Part shown: piece after piece, positions 50,259 to 59,779 of the stretch
Numbering within the stretch: position 1 is the stretch's first letter
Layout: every line of letters begins with the position of its first letter
Assembly (NCBI RefSeq): GCF_001995215.1
Contig: NZ_MUXN01000008.1
Coordinates: 186,752 to 250,751, forward strand
Origin: Amycolatopsis azurea DSM 43854
GTDB lineage: Bacteria > Actinomycetota > Actinomycetes > Mycobacteriales > Pseudonocardiaceae
Direction of reading: 5' to 3'
DNA: 64,000 nt
The notes under the pieces: generated by a model
The model's database searches: none
What the model was told of the DNA's origin: nothing
The model's input: only the letters and a program-made list of their open reading frames with translations
Program-made: the position numbers and the translations under genes

Positions 50259-51592
50259 AGCTCGAGAAGTCCTTCACCGGGTTCGGCGGGACCGCGCGCG
50301 GGCGGCAGGGCGGCGGGATGTCCGATCGCGACCGCGCCGAGCGGCTCCCAGCGGTCGTCCAGGCCGAGGACCTCGCGCACGACGTCCGCGGCGAAGATGG
50401 TCGACCCGATCCAGCACGAGCCGAGATCCTCGGCGGCGAGCGCGACCAGCAGACCCTGCACCGCCGCACCGCCGGCGACGGTGAACATCGTGTGCTCGCA
50501 AGCGTTTCGCCGGTCGTCGCGATAGGTGTGCGCGCCCTCGGCGACGAGGAACGGCACGACGACCTCGGGCGCGTCGTACAGGATGTCGCCGCGGCTGAGG
50601 CGCTTCGCGACCTGCTCGGCGGTGAAGTCGTCGCCTTCGAGATCGGCCTGCCACGACGCCTTCATCGCGTCGAGAAGCTTGCGGCGCAAGCCTTCCTCGC
50701 GCAGCCACACGAACCGGACCGGCTTCGTGTGATGCGGCGCGGGCGCGGTCAGCGCCGTCCCGACCGCGCGGCGCAGCACCTCGGGATCGACCGGCTCGTC
50801 GGTGAACGACCGGATCGAACGCCGCGCGAGCACGGCCTCCCGGCGGCCCTGCGCGAGGGCTTCGTTGGTGCCGAGGCGGAACAGGTCCTCCTCGGTCGGC
50901 CGGATCAGCTTGCGGGCAGTCGAACCGTCGTCGGTCAGCTGGAGACCCCGGACGACGGCGACCGGCGTCCCGCCGAGCTTGCCCTTGACCAGGTCCGCCG
51001 CGGCGGCGAGTTCGTCGGCGACCGCCACCTCGGTGACCGCGAGTTCGTTGCCCTGGCTGTCGATCTCGCCCGCGTACGAATGCAGCACCCGAAGCCCGGA
51101 CGCGCCGATCGCGGCGTCGGTCTGCCCGACCCGCCACGCGCGGCCCATGGTGTCGGTGACCAGGACCGCGACCTCGACACCCAGCCGTTCCCGCAGCCCG
51201 TTCCGCAGCGCGAGCGCGGACGCGTCGGGATCGGACGGCAGCAGCGCGACCTCGCCGGAGGCCACGTTCGACGCGTCCACCCCGGACGCGGCCTGCACGA
51301 TGCCGAGCCTGTTCTCGGTGATCACCGTCCGGTTGATCCGCGCGATCACGCGGACGGACTCCTCCTCGACGAGCTTGCGCCGGGCGGCGTCACGCTCTTC
51401 GGGATCGGCCGGGACCCGGATGAGCATGCCCTCGGCCTTGGAGACGATCTTGCTGGTCACGACCAGCACGTCGCCGGAGCGCAGCCACGGGGCCGCCGTG
51501 ACGATCGCCCCGGTCAGGTCGTCACCGGGCCGGAACTCCGGCAGACCCTCGACGGGCAGGATCTCGATCTTCGAGGAAGCGTGGTCAGTCAA
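50255..51592 (-). CDS. fbiB: Coenzyme F420-0:L-glutamate ligase / dehydro-F420 reductase
   Basis: 445 residues from TTG 51592 ([26 protein letters not shown]). The N-terminal half is the F420 gamma-glutamyl ligase ([36 protein letters not shown]), adding glutamates with GTP; the C-terminal half (about 245-440) is a nitroreductase fold ([45 protein letters not shown]) that reduces dehydro-F420-0 with FMN. The TTG overlaps the fbiA stop by 8 nt. Both halves are intact, as in mycobacterial FbiB. Confidence 0.95.
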   Translation of the reverse strand: MTDHASSKIEILPVEGLPEFRPGDDLTGAIVTAAPWLRSGDVLVVTSKIVSKAEGMLIRVPADPEERDAARRKLVEEESVRVIARINRTVITENRLGIVQAASGVDASNVASGEVALLPSDPDASALALRNGLRERLGVEVAVLVTDTMGRAWRVGQTDAAIGASGLRVLHSYAGEIDSQGNELAVTEVAVADELAAAADLVKGKLGGTPVAVVRGLQLTDDGSTARKLIRPTEEDLFRLGTNEALAQGRREAVLARRSIRSFTDEPVDPEVLRRAVGTALTAPAPHHTKPVRFVWLREEGLRRKLLDAMKASWQADLEGDDFTAEQVAKRLSRGDILYDAPEVVVPFLVAEGAHTYRDDRRNACEHTMFTVAGGAAVQGLLVALAAEDLGSCWIGSTIFAADVVREVLGLDDRWEPLGAVAIGHPAALPPARGPAEPGEGLLEL

Positions 51593-52583
51593 CGGATACT
51601 CCGGCCAGATCGAAGGCCGCGCGCACCATCGCCGCGGTCGCGTCCACATCGGACATCAGCAGGGGGACGTCGCGGACGGCGACACCCGGAACGTCGACGG
51701 TCTCGCCCTCCGAGACCAGCCAGCCGTCGAGCACGCCGTCCGGGGATTCCTTGCGGGAACCGTAATGCCGTCCGACGGCCTCGGCCGAGGTCTCCACGCC
51801 GATCGCGCTCAGGCAGGCGTCGGCCATGCCGCGCAACGCCTTCCCGCCGATGATCGGCGAGACACCGACGACCTTGGCGCGCGTCTTCCGCAGCGCGGCA
51901 CGGATTCCCGGGACACCGAGGGTCGTGCCGACCGAGACCACCGGATTCGACGGCGCGAACAGCACGATGTCGGCGCCCGCGATCGCGTCGAGCACACCCG
52001 GCGCGGGCTTGGCCTCGTCGGCGCCGACGGCGATGATCGAATGCGCCTTCGGCTCGGCGCGGTAGCGCACCCACCACTCCTGGAAGTGGATCGCCTTGCG
52101 CTGGTCCGGATCCTCCGGGTCGTCGATCACGACATGCGTCTCGACGCGGTCGTCCGACATCGGCAGCAACCGCACGCCCGGCTGCCAGCGGTCGCACAGC
52201 GCCTCGGTGACCTGCGAGAGCGGATAACCCGCGCGCAGCATCCGCGAACGGATCAGATGCGTCGCGATGTCCTTGTCGCCCAAGCCGAACCAGGTCGGCT
52301 CGGCGCCGTACTCGGCGAGTTCCTCCTTGACCGTCCAGGTCTCGCCCGCGTGGCCCCAGCCGCGCTCTTCGTCGATCCCCCCGCCCAGGGTGTACATGCA
52401 GGTGTCCAGGTCCGGGCAGATGCGCAGACCGTGCATCCACACGTCGTCCCCGGTGTTCACCAGCGCGGTCACCTCGTGCGGCGATTCCGGCGCGGAACCG
52501 ATCGCGGGCAGACCCAGTGCTTGCTTGACCCCCAGCAGGAAGCGGGCCCCGCCCACTCCGCCGACCAAAATGACGACCTTCAC
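51585..52583 (-). CDS. fbiA: 2-phospho-L-lactate / phosphoenolpyruvate transferase (F420 synthesis)
   Basis: 332 residues from GTG 52583 ([21 protein letters not shown]). This CofD-type enzyme joins Fo to the guanylyl-activated three-carbon unit to make (dehydro-)F420-0. Marks: [58 protein letters not shown] and [14 protein letters not shown]. Its GTG overlaps the GNAT stop (GTGA) and its stop lies inside fbiB, so the four genes GNAT-fbiA-fbiB-NUDIX should be translated together. fbiC and fbiD are not in the window. Confidence 0.96.
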   Translation of the reverse strand: MKVVILVGGVGGARFLLGVKQALGLPAIGSAPESPHEVTALVNTGDDVWMHGLRICPDLDTCMYTLGGGIDEERGWGHAGETWTVKEELAEYGAEPTWFGLGDKDIATHLIRSRMLRAGYPLSQVTEALCDRWQPGVRLLPMSDDRVETHVVIDDPEDPDQRKAIHFQEWWVRYRAEPKAHSIIAVGADEAKPAPGVLDAIAGADIVLFAPSNPVVSVGTTLGVPGIRAALRKTRAKVVGVSPIIGGKALRGMADACLSAIGVETSAEAVGRHYGSRKESPDGVLDGWLVSEGETVDVPGVAVRDVPLLMSDVDATAAMVRAAFDLAGVSVD

Positions 52584-53329
52584 GACGGGCGATCCTCGCA
52601 CGCGCCGGGACCCGGGGCCCAGTAGCGGTACCTGTGGTGCTCGGTACAGCCCAGGTTCTCGTACAGCTTCAGCGCGCCGGAGTTCGCCACGGCGACCTGG
52701 AGCACGATCCCGGTGGCGCCCTGAGCGGCCGCCCAGCCGCCCGCCGCGTTCATCAGCCCGCGGGCCAGGCCGCGCCGCCGGAACTCCGCCCGGACCTCCA
52801 GCCTGCCGATGTGCAGCCACTCGCCGACGATCGCGCCGCGTACCGCCCCGGCCGTGACGCCGTCCACCTCGACGACACCGAAACCGACCTTGCCGGTGCC
52901 GAGGACATGCCGTGGCGCCTCCGCCGGTTCCGCGCTTCCCGTCGTCATCTCCCACCATCCGGACGTCGGTTCGTCGAGAATCACCGCTCCCGCCGAGGTC
53001 CCGTGCGAGAGCGGCCCGGTCAGCACGGAAACCTCGTGCGCGGGACGGTGTTCCACATACTGGACCCAACCGCGGGCGGCGATGGCGTCTTCCCCGGACG
53101 TGTCCTGGATCACCTGAACGACCGGCGGGATGGCATGATGGTGGGCGAAGTCACAGACCGCCCGCAGGGCGTCTGGCAGCGGTTTTCCCGGGTCACCGAT
53201 CGCCAGCGCGCTGTTGGCGCGGGCGGTGAACCCGTCCGCCCAACGCAGCCTCCAGTCGCCGATCCGGCGCTCCAGCAGGGGCGTCCAGGCCTGGCTACAG
53301 GTGAGCTCGAGCATTTCCGCACTGTTCAC
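52580..53329 (-). CDS. GNAT-family N-acetyltransferase
   Basis: 249 residues with the acetyl-CoA-binding GNAT motif A in LEVRAEFRRRGLARGLM (R/Q-x-x-G-x-G/A) and motif B in VANSGALKLYENLG. The N-terminal 110 residues form a second, weaker GNAT-like half, the plan of double-GNAT acyltransferases. Starts at GTG 53329. Being first in the F420 operon suggests a linked cofactor or stress role, unproven. Divergent from the small gene at 53368. Confidence 0.88.
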   Translation of the reverse strand: MNSAEMLELTCSQAWTPLLERRIGDWRLRWADGFTARANSALAIGDPGKPLPDALRAVCDFAHHHAIPPVVQVIQDTSGEDAIAARGWVQYVEHRPAHEVSVLTGPLSHGTSAGAVILDEPTSGWWEMTTGSAEPAEAPRHVLGTGKVGFGVVEVDGVTAGAVRGAIVGEWLHIGRLEVRAEFRRRGLARGLMNAAGGWAAAQGATGIVLQVAVANSGALKLYENLGCTEHHRYRYWAPGPGACEDRPS

Positions 53330-53367
53330 GGTTAGATTGTGCCAAGGAAGGCAGTGGAGGGACCTCG

Positions 53368-53562
53368 ATGAGCATCGCGCGCAAGGACGACAGGCACAAC
53401 GAAGACCTGGTCCGCGAGATCTCCGACGGCTTCAACCGGGCATTGGGCGCGGAAAAGGCCGTCGAAGAGAAGAACGAGGAAGCGGCGAAGCCCGCCGCGC
53501 CGCAGTTCGTCATCACTGGGGACAGCAGGGCCACTCCGCCGCCACGCCGCAGGGACCGCTGA
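53368..53562 (+). CDS. Small uncharacterised cytosolic protein
   Basis: 64 residues, strongly charged, with a helical centre (HNEDLVREISDGFNRALGAE) and a Pro/Arg tail. GGAGGG lies 6 nt before ATG 53368, so translation is well supported. It has no known domain and lies between the F420 operon and the ferredoxin. Function unknown. Confidence 0.6.
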   Translation: MSIARKDDRHNEDLVREISDGFNRALGAEKAVEEKNEEAAKPAAPQFVITGDSRATPPPRRRDR

Positions 53563-53672
53563 AAGCCCATACCCGGGGTACGGATAAGGGTGGCCTAAGC
53601 GGGCCTGGCGCGCCTGTGGGCGCGTAATGTCCCGTTGCAGACTCGTGAAGCAGAGAAAAGCAGGAGTACGCA

Positions 53673-53993
53673 GTGACCTACGTGATCGCCGAGCCCTGCG
53701 TCGACGTGCTCGACAAGGCGTGTATCGACGAGTGCCCCGTGGATTGCATCTACGAGGGTGACCGCATGCTGTACATCCACCCGGACGAATGCGTCGACTG
53801 CGGTGCCTGCGAGCCGGTCTGCCCCGTCGAGGCGATCTACTACGAGGACGACGTCCCCGACGAGTGGAACCCGTACACCAAGGCCAACGTCGACTTCTTC
53901 GACGAGCTGGGCTCGCCCGGCGGTGCCTCCAAGGTCGGCAAGACCAGCCACGACCCCGCCTTCATCAAGGCACTTCCCCCGCAGGGCGAATGA
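53673..53993 (+). CDS. fdxA: 7Fe ferredoxin
   Basis: 106 residues of the actinobacterial 7Fe ferredoxin type (one 3Fe-4S and one 4Fe-4S cluster). Cys ligands lie in [19 protein letters not shown] and in [22 protein letters not shown] 53673. The stop overlaps the dapC ATG (ATGA). The ferredoxin-dapC pair also exists in mycobacteria. It passes electrons to unknown partners, perhaps P450s. Confidence 0.95.
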   Translation: MTYVIAEPCVDVLDKACIDECPVDCIYEGDRMLYIHPDECVDCGACEPVCPVEAIYYEDDVPDEWNPYTKANVDFFDELGSPGGASKVGKTSHDPAFIKALPPQGE

Positions 53994-55081
53994 GCCGGGT
54001 CGCTCTTCCTGATTTCCCCTGGGACTCCCTCGCCGGAGCCAAGGCGAAAGCCCAGGCGCATCCCGGCGGCATCGTCGACCTGTCGATCGGCACGCCGGTG
54101 GACCCGGTCCCCGAGAGCATCCGCGCGGCGCTCGCGTCCGTGTCGGAGATCCCGGGGTATCCGACCACGCACGGGATCCCCGAGCTGCGGGCCGCCGCGA
54201 TCCAAGCCCTTTCGCGGCGGCACGGCATCGAAGGCGTTCCCGAAGCGGCCGTGCTGCCGACGATCGGTTCGAAGGAACTGGTCGCCTCGCTGCCGCGGCA
54301 GCTGGGATTCGGTCCCGGCGACCTCGTCGTCATCCCCGAGGTGGCGTACCCGACCTACGAGGTCGGCGTGCTGATGGCGGGTGCTTCGCTGCTGCGCGCG
54401 GACAGCACTTTCGCGCTCGGCCCGCAGAAGCCCGCGATGCTGTGGCTGAACTCGCCGTCCAACCCGACCGGGCGCGTGCTCGGTGCCGACCACCTGCGCA
54501 AGGTCGTCGACTGGGCGCGGGAACGCGACGTCGTCGTGGTCTCCGACGAGTGCTACCTGGCGCTGGGCTGGGAAAGCGAGCCCGTGTCGATCCTGCACCC
54601 GTCGGTGCACGGCGGGTCCCTCGACGGTCTGCTGGCCGTCCACTCGCTGTCGAAGTCCGCGAACCTCGCCAGCTACCGCGCCGGCTTCGTCACCGGTGAC
54701 CCGAAGCTCGTCGCCGGGCTGCTGGAGATCCGCAAACATTCCGGGCTGATCGTGCCGCGGCCGGTGCAGGAGGCCATGGTCGCCGCACTGAAGGACGACG
54801 AAGCACTTGTCGTGCAACGGGAACGCTACGCGCGCCGCCGGCTGGTGCTGCGGAAGGCGTTGCTGGACAGTGGTTTCGAGATCTCGCATTCCGAGGCGGG
54901 ACTGTACCTGTGGTCGACACGCGGGGAACCCGCGCTCGACACGGTCGACTGGCTCGCCGAGCGCGGCATCCTCGCCGCTCCGGGCACGTTCTACGGGCCG
55001 ACCGGCGGGAACCACGTCCGGATCGCCTTGACTGCGACGGACGAGCGGATCGACGCCGCCGTGGAGCGCCTCACCGCCTAG
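53990..55081 (+). CDS. dapC: N-succinyldiaminopimelate aminotransferase
   Basis: 363 residues, class I/II PLP aminotransferase. Marks: [66 protein letters not shown] and the PLP lysine in [21 protein letters not shown] 53990 overlaps fdxA by 4 nt. It makes succinyl-diaminopimelate for lysine and the peptidoglycan cross-link; dapD (58328) and dapE (59780), acting before and after it, lie within 7 kb. Confidence 0.92.
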   Translation: MSRVALPDFPWDSLAGAKAKAQAHPGGIVDLSIGTPVDPVPESIRAALASVSEIPGYPTTHGIPELRAAAIQALSRRHGIEGVPEAAVLPTIGSKELVASLPRQLGFGPGDLVVIPEVAYPTYEVGVLMAGASLLRADSTFALGPQKPAMLWLNSPSNPTGRVLGADHLRKVVDWARERDVVVVSDECYLALGWESEPVSILHPSVHGGSLDGLLAVHSLSKSANLASYRAGFVTGDPKLVAGLLEIRKHSGLIVPRPVQEAMVAALKDDEALVVQRERYARRRLVLRKALLDSGFEISHSEAGLYLWSTRGEPALDTVDWLAERGILAAPGTFYGPTGGNHVRIALTATDERIDAAVERLTA

Positions 55082-55088
55082 GGCTGCT

Positions 55089-55131
55089 GAAGGGCGCTTT
55101 CATCGCATCCGACGTGGTGAAAGCGCCCTTC
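55089..55131. terminator. Inverted repeat between dapC and the TetR gene
   Basis: GAAGGGCGCTTTCA (55089-55102) and TGAAAGCGCCCTTC (55118-55131) pair perfectly over 14 bp around a 15-nt loop. It begins 8 bases after the dapC stop and lies before the converging TetR stop, so it probably ends both transcripts. Confidence 0.75.
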
Positions 55132-55159
55132 GCCGCGTCGCATGCGGCCATGGGCCCCT

Positions 55160-55768
55160 TCAGCCCACGTCGCGGCCGGTGAAACCTCGGTAGATGAACC
55201 GGGTCAGCGCCTCGACGGCCTCCTCTTCGGTGACCGTCGACGGTTCGAGCAGCCACGTGTGCGCGAAGCCGTTGACCAGTTCGGCCATCATCGAGAGCGT
55301 GAGCCGTTCCGACGCCGGGAGTTCCATCCCCGCCGCGGTGATGTACCCCAGGTGGTCGAGGATGTCCTCGGCCTGAGTGGCGCCGAACCGCGCGTACGTC
55401 CGCGCGAAGTCGTCGCTGACCATCGCGGCCTGGCGCAGCGCGAGCATGGTCGCGGCGTTGTCGCGATGGAAGTTCCAGTACTCGCGGACGTGCCAGCGCA
55501 CCGCGTCCGGGTCGGTGAAGTCGGCTTTGTGGCCGGGCAGGGCGGCGTTGACGTCGCTCGCCGCCGCGAGGTCCGCGAGGAGCGCTTCGAGCAGCTCTTC
55601 CTTGCCCGCGAAGTGGTTGTAGAACGATCCCGCCGCGCGTCCGGCCTCGGCCGTGATGTCGGTGATCTTGGTGTTTAGGTACCCCTTCGCCGCGAAAACG
55701 CGCTTCGCCGCGTCCTTGAGCGCGGCCTCGGTCTCCGCCGCCTTCTCCTTGCGGCTCGTCGCCGTCAT
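55160..55768 (-). CDS. TetR-family regulator
   Basis: 202 residues from ATG 55768, which has AAGGAGG 5 nt upstream. The N-terminal helix-turn-helix is ALKDAAKRVFAAKGYLNTK, then ITDITAEAGRAAGSFYNHFAGKEEL, followed by an all-helical ligand-binding domain. It faces away from the FAD monooxygenase gene, and the operator between them contains three half-sites, so it probably represses both itself and the monooxygenase until the inducing compound is present. Confidence 0.93.
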   Translation of the reverse strand: MTATSRKEKAAETEAALKDAAKRVFAAKGYLNTKITDITAEAGRAAGSFYNHFAGKEELLEALLADLAAASDVNAALPGHKADFTDPDAVRWHVREYWNFHRDNAATMLALRQAAMVSDDFARTYARFGATQAEDILDHLGYITAAGMELPASERLTLSMMAELVNGFAHTWLLEPSTVTEEEAVEALTRFIYRGFTGRDVG

Positions 55769-55805
55769 CGGCACCTCCTTGACACGGAAGGCTAGCAACG
55801 ATCAT

Positions 55806-55838
55806 AGTGAATACAGATTCACTGAATTCTAATTCACT
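55806..55838. promoter_or_regulatory. TetR operator with three half-sites
   Basis: AGTGAATACAGATTCACT (55806-55823) is an inverted repeat, AGTGAAT/ATTCACT with a 4-nt spacer, followed by a third half-site AATTCACT (55831-55838). It covers the promoter region between the divergent genes. Confidence 0.7.
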
Positions 55839-55847
55839 GGAGGAGAG

Positions 55848-57251
55848 ATGACCGAGGTCCTGATCGCGGGAGCCGGGCCGACCGGGCTCACGCTGGCCAT
55901 CGACCTGGCGCGCCGCGGCGTCGGCGTGCGGATCGTGGAGAAGGCCGAGACGTTCTTCGAAGGCTCGCGTGGCGACGGCCTGCAGCCGCGCACGCTGGAG
56001 GTCTTCGAAGATCTCGGCGTGCTGGACGCGGTGCTGGCGGCCGGGATGCCGCCGGTGCCGATGAAGATCCACCTGGGCGGCGAGGTGGTCGGCGAGCGGA
56101 TGATGGCCGAGCTCACCGAGCCGACGCCGGACGTGCCCTACCCGAACGGCTTCTTCCTTGGCCAGTCGAGGACCGAGGGGGTCCTGCGCGACCGGCTCGC
56201 CGAATTCGGTGTCCAGGTCGAGCTCGGCACCCCGCTGCTCGGCTTCGAGCAGGACGCCGACGGCGTGACGGCCGAGCTGCCGGGCGAGCGGATCCGGGTC
56301 GACTACCTCGTCGGAGCGGACGGCGGAAAGAGCTTCGTGCGCAAGGCCCTCGGGATCGCGTTCGAGGGCACCACCGACGAATCGATCCGCATGCTGCTGG
56401 GCGACGTCCAGGCCGAGGGCCTCGATCGCGCGTACGGGCACTGGTTCGCGAAGCCCGAAAACCCCATGTCGGGGATCGGGCTCACCCCGTTGCCGGGGGT
56501 GCCGCACTTCCAGTTCGGCGCACCGCTGGGGGAAGAGGAGGTCGAGGCGTCGCTGGTCACGCTGCAGTCCCGGCTCGACGAGCTGTCCGGTGGCGGGATC
56601 CGGCTGCACGACCTCAGCTGGTCGACGGTGTGGCGGCCCAACATCCGCCTGGCGGAGCGGTTCCGGGACGGCCGCGTGTTCCTCGCGGGCGACGCGGCGC
56701 ACGTCCATCCGCCGACCGGTGGGCAGGGGCTCAACACCGGCGTCCAGGACGCGTACAACCTGGGCTGGAAGCTCGCCGACGGCTCAGCGGAGCTGCTCGA
56801 CAGTTACGAGCCCGAGCGTCGAGGGAACGCCGCGCGGGTGCTGAAGATCAGCACGGAGATCCTCGAGAAGTACAAGGAGGGCGCGGATGACGCGCACGAT
56901 CGCGGCGAGAACACGCGCCAGCTCGACATCGGCTACCGCGGCGGCCCGCTGGCACCCGAGGCGACCGGCCGGCTCCGGCCCGGTGATCGCGCCCCGGACG
57001 CGCCGCTGAGGGACGCGAACGGCAAGTCCGTCCGGCTGTTCGAGCTGTTCCGCGGTCCGCAGCCGACGGTGCTGGTGTTCGGTGACGGTCCGGCGCCCGA
57101 AGGTGCGCGGCGGATCCTGCCCGCGGGCAGCACACTGTCCGATGTGGACTTCGAGGACGTCGGCGGGCACGCCTTCGCCGCGTACGAAGCCGGGAACGGG
57201 CGGCAGGTCTCGATCCGCCCGGACGGCTACGTCCGCGGGCTCACCGCCTGA
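55848..57251 (+). CDS. FAD-dependent aromatic monooxygenase
   Basis: 467 residues, group A flavoprotein hydroxylase. FAD-binding VLIAGAGPTGLTLAIDLARR, the DG motif YLVGADGGKSFVRK and the GD motif FLAGDAAHVHPPTGGQGLNTG. The end (about 375-467) is a thioredoxin-like lobe without cysteines, as in phenol- and PgaE-type enzymes. It would oxidise an aromatic ring with NAD(P)H and O2; substrate unknown. GGAGGAG lies directly before the ATG. Controlled by the divergent TetR protein. Its 3' end overlaps the CHAD gene by 25 bp. Confidence 0.92.
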   Translation: MTEVLIAGAGPTGLTLAIDLARRGVGVRIVEKAETFFEGSRGDGLQPRTLEVFEDLGVLDAVLAAGMPPVPMKIHLGGEVVGERMMAELTEPTPDVPYPNGFFLGQSRTEGVLRDRLAEFGVQVELGTPLLGFEQDADGVTAELPGERIRVDYLVGADGGKSFVRKALGIAFEGTTDESIRMLLGDVQAEGLDRAYGHWFAKPENPMSGIGLTPLPGVPHFQFGAPLGEEEVEASLVTLQSRLDELSGGGIRLHDLSWSTVWRPNIRLAERFRDGRVFLAGDAAHVHPPTGGQGLNTGVQDAYNLGWKLADGSAELLDSYEPERRGNAARVLKISTEILEKYKEGADDAHDRGENTRQLDIGYRGGPLAPEATGRLRPGDRAPDAPLRDANGKSVRLFELFRGPQPTVLVFGDGPAPEGARRILPAGSTLSDVDFEDVGGHAFAAYEAGNGRQVSIRPDGYVRGLTA

Positions 57252-58195
57252 GCGGCGGCGTCGACCTCCGCCCAGACGTCGCGCCAGACTGCACGAAGCT
57301 GGGCGCGACGCACCAGCTCCTTCTCCGCGATCCGGCCCGCGATGAAGGCGACCTCGGTGTCGACCGAGGCCACGACGCCACGCATACGGTCGACGGCGAC
57401 GCAAGCGTCCTGGTGGTCCCCGAGAACGGTCTGGAAGTTCTTCGTGGCCTTGATCAGCCGCTGGATCCGCTCCGCCTGCTTCCTCTTCGCGGCCGGCTTG
57501 GCCATCTCGGCGGCGTAGCGGAGTTTCTTGCCGTAGATGCGAAGCGCGTGAAGGTCGTCATCCGGAGGATCGGACGGAAGGACCTTCACGGCCTTCGTTA
57601 GCTTTCGATGCGGCTTCGCGAGGCCGGCGACGAGATCGGCCGACGTCTGGGGGCTTTCATCAGCCTCTTCAGTGGCGGGCTGCCGGGCGAGACGGCCGAT
57701 GTCCTGCAACATCGAGGCGTACCGGGGGCTGGTGAGCGCGCGGGTGAGCCGCCGTTTCGCGACCCCGCGTTCGGTGACGAACTTGGAGACCAGGCGGCGC
57801 GCGGCGGGCTGGTCGCGCACCTCGAATTCGGCGACGACGTCGCGAAGGTGCCCGATGAGGACGTCGTAGTCGCGGACGTCGCCGAGCGACTGGCCGAGCC
57901 AGCCGAGTTCGGCGCGGACGGGCTCGGCGTCGGGGCCGACGAGGCGGCCCGAAAGTTTCAGGACGCTCCGCATGCGGCGCAGCGCGACCCGCATCTGGTG
58001 CAGATCTTCCGGGTCGGCGCCGGATTTGGTGCCAGGTTCGTGCGCGAGGAGGGCGCGGATCTCGACGTCGAGCTTGACCCGGACGTGGGTGGCCGCCGGA
58101 TCGTCCGGCCCGGCTTTCGCGGGGCGGTCGCCGAGCCCGAGCGCGGCCGGTGTGGTCGAAGGGACGTTCTTACGCGGCAGGGTCTCGGCTGTCAC
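57227..58195 (-). CDS. CHAD-domain protein
   Basis: 322 residues of a helical CHAD domain: EDLHQMRVALRRMRSVLKL and DLHALRIYGKKLRYAAEM, the paired H..R..R.R..L..F motifs lined with basic residues, which bind polyphosphate in known members. No CYTH or other partner domain is fused. It may bind polyphosphate granules. Starts at GTG 58195. Converges with the monooxygenase. Confidence 0.9.
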   Translation of the reverse strand: MTAETLPRKNVPSTTPAALGLGDRPAKAGPDDPAATHVRVKLDVEIRALLAHEPGTKSGADPEDLHQMRVALRRMRSVLKLSGRLVGPDAEPVRAELGWLGQSLGDVRDYDVLIGHLRDVVAEFEVRDQPAARRLVSKFVTERGVAKRRLTRALTSPRYASMLQDIGRLARQPATEEADESPQTSADLVAGLAKPHRKLTKAVKVLPSDPPDDDLHALRIYGKKLRYAAEMAKPAAKRKQAERIQRLIKATKNFQTVLGDHQDACVAVDRMRGVVASVDTEVAFIAGRIAEKELVRRAQLRAVWRDVWAEVDAAAQAVSPRT

Positions 58196-58242
58196 AAGAT
58201 GAATTCTAAGTGAACGGGCAAGGTGGTCCAGGCCGTGAGAGA

Positions 58243-58299
58243 AGCAAGGGACCTTTGCTATCGCTCTCCGGGGGAGAGTGACAGCAAAGGTCCCTTGCT
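58243..58299. repeat. Inverted pair of AGCAAGGGACCTTTGCT
   Basis: Copies at 58243-58259 and (inverted) 58283-58299; with flanks the stem is 27 bp with two mismatches. It lies upstream of the CHAD gene and downstream of dapD on the minus strand. Confidence 0.88.
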
Positions 58300-58327
58300 G
58301 TCGCGGGTGTCGCGGGTGGGCCGCAGG

Positions 58328-59314
58328 TCAGTTGGCGTGCAGGGCCGCGTTCAGCTCGATGCCGACGCCGGTGCGCGCGACGACCTCGACGGCGCCGGTC
58401 CCGGAGTTCCGCCGGAACACCGCGCCCGAGATGCCGGACAGCTCCAGCGCCTTCACGACCTTGCCCTCGAAGGTGACCTTCGTGCCGGCCGTGACGTAGA
58501 GGCCCGCTTCGACGACCGAGTCGTCGCCGAGCGAGATGCCGACGCCGCCGTTCGCGCCGATCAGGCAGCGCTCGCCGATCGAGATGGTCTCCTTGCCGCC
58601 GCCGGACAGCGTGCCCATGATCGACGCGCCGCCGCCGACGTCGGAGCCGTCGCCGACCACGACGCCCGCCGAGATCCGGCCCTCGACCATCGAGGCGCCG
58701 AGCGTGCCGGCGTTGAAGTTGATGAAGCCCTCGTGCATGACCGTGGTGCCGGCGGCCAGGTGCGCGCCGAGGCGGGCGCGGTCGGCGTCGGCGATGCGGA
58801 CACCGGTGGGCACGACGTAGTCCACCATCCGCGGGAACTTGTCCACGCCGTAGACGGTGACGTTGCCGCGCGCCCGCAGCCGCAGCCGGGTCGCCTCGAA
58901 GCCCTCGACGGGGCACGGCCCGTGGCTGGTCCACACGACGTTCGCCAGCAGGCCGAAGATGCCGTCGAGGCTCGCGCCGTGCGGCCGGACCAGGCGGTGC
59001 GACAGCAGGTGGAGGCGCAGGTAGACGTCGTGCGTGTCGCCGGGGGCGTCGGCGAGGCGGGCGATGGTCGTGCGGACCGCGACGACCTCGACACCGCGGT
59101 CGGTGTCCGGGCCGAGCTGGGCGGCGGCCGCCTCGCCGAGGGCCTCGGAGACCTCTTCGGCGGTCAGCCGCACCGTGCCGGGCTCGCCGACGGCGCCCTC
59201 GGTCAGCTTGGGCAGCGGGAACCAGGTGTCCAGCACCGTGCCGTCGGTCGTGACGGTGGCCAGTCCGACGCCGGTGGCGCCGGTCGTTTCGGGATCAGGG
59301 GTCTGCTCGCTCAC
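58328..59314 (-). CDS. dapD: Tetrahydrodipicolinate N-succinyltransferase
   Basis: 328 residues of the actinobacterial DapD type, using succinyl-CoA for the first committed step of the succinylase branch to lysine and diaminopimelate. The C-terminal half is a left-handed beta helix ([44 protein letters not shown]). [21 protein letters not shown] is the active-site region. Starts at GTG 59314, 27 bases after the lipoprotein stop on the same strand. Confidence 0.95.
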   Translation of the reverse strand: MSEQTPDPETTGATGVGLATVTTDGTVLDTWFPLPKLTEGAVGEPGTVRLTAEEVSEALGEAAAAQLGPDTDRGVEVVAVRTTIARLADAPGDTHDVYLRLHLLSHRLVRPHGASLDGIFGLLANVVWTSHGPCPVEGFEATRLRLRARGNVTVYGVDKFPRMVDYVVPTGVRIADADRARLGAHLAAGTTVMHEGFINFNAGTLGASMVEGRISAGVVVGDGSDVGGGASIMGTLSGGGKETISIGERCLIGANGGVGISLGDDSVVEAGLYVTAGTKVTFEGKVVKALELSGISGAVFRRNSGTGAVEVVARTGVGIELNAALHAN

Positions 59315-59341
59315 GTCCTGAACGGTACCCAGTGACCCGCG

Positions 59342-59737
59342 TCAGCCGCCGACGAGGCTCTTCACGCTGGTCAGCGCGGCCGCCATCTCGGTGAGCGCCT
59401 GACTGCACGGGCCGCCACGGGCGTCCTGGTCCTGGCAGTTCGCGGTCCGGAAGGCGGAGATCGGCCGGTCGAGGACGTCGGCCTGCGCCGAGAGGTCCGG
59501 ACGGCGTTTGCGGACGCTGCCCGAGGCGCTGGAGAGTTCGGTCACGTACTTCTGGCAGCCCTTGGGCGATTCGGTGCCCGGCGCCAGGTAGCACTGGTCG
59601 GTGCTGAGCGCCTTCAGCTTGATCGGCAGCACGTCCGGCCCCTCGCTGCGCGTGGGTTTCACCGTGACCGGGACCTCGTTCGATCCACAGCCGCTGAGTA
59701 CCAGGAGAAGGGCGAGCAGGATCGCTTTGGTGCGCAC
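59342..59737 (-). CDS. Secreted lipoprotein, uncharacterised
   Basis: 131 residues from GTG 59737: a short signal ([20 protein letters not shown]) with lipobox LSGC, lipidated Cys at 17, then a soluble domain with four more cysteines ([24 protein letters not shown]) that could form two disulfides. No known domain. It is co-directional with dapD and could be co-transcribed. Divergent from dapE. Confidence 0.8.
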   Translation of the reverse strand: MRTKAILLALLLVLSGCGSNEVPVTVKPTRSEGPDVLPIKLKALSTDQCYLAPGTESPKGCQKYVTELSSASGSVRKRRPDLSAQADVLDRPISAFRTANCQDQDARGGPCSQALTEMAAALTSVKSLVGG

Positions 59738-59779
59738 GCCTTCACGGTAGCCCCGGGGCCGCGCCGGTACGGTGCGGGC

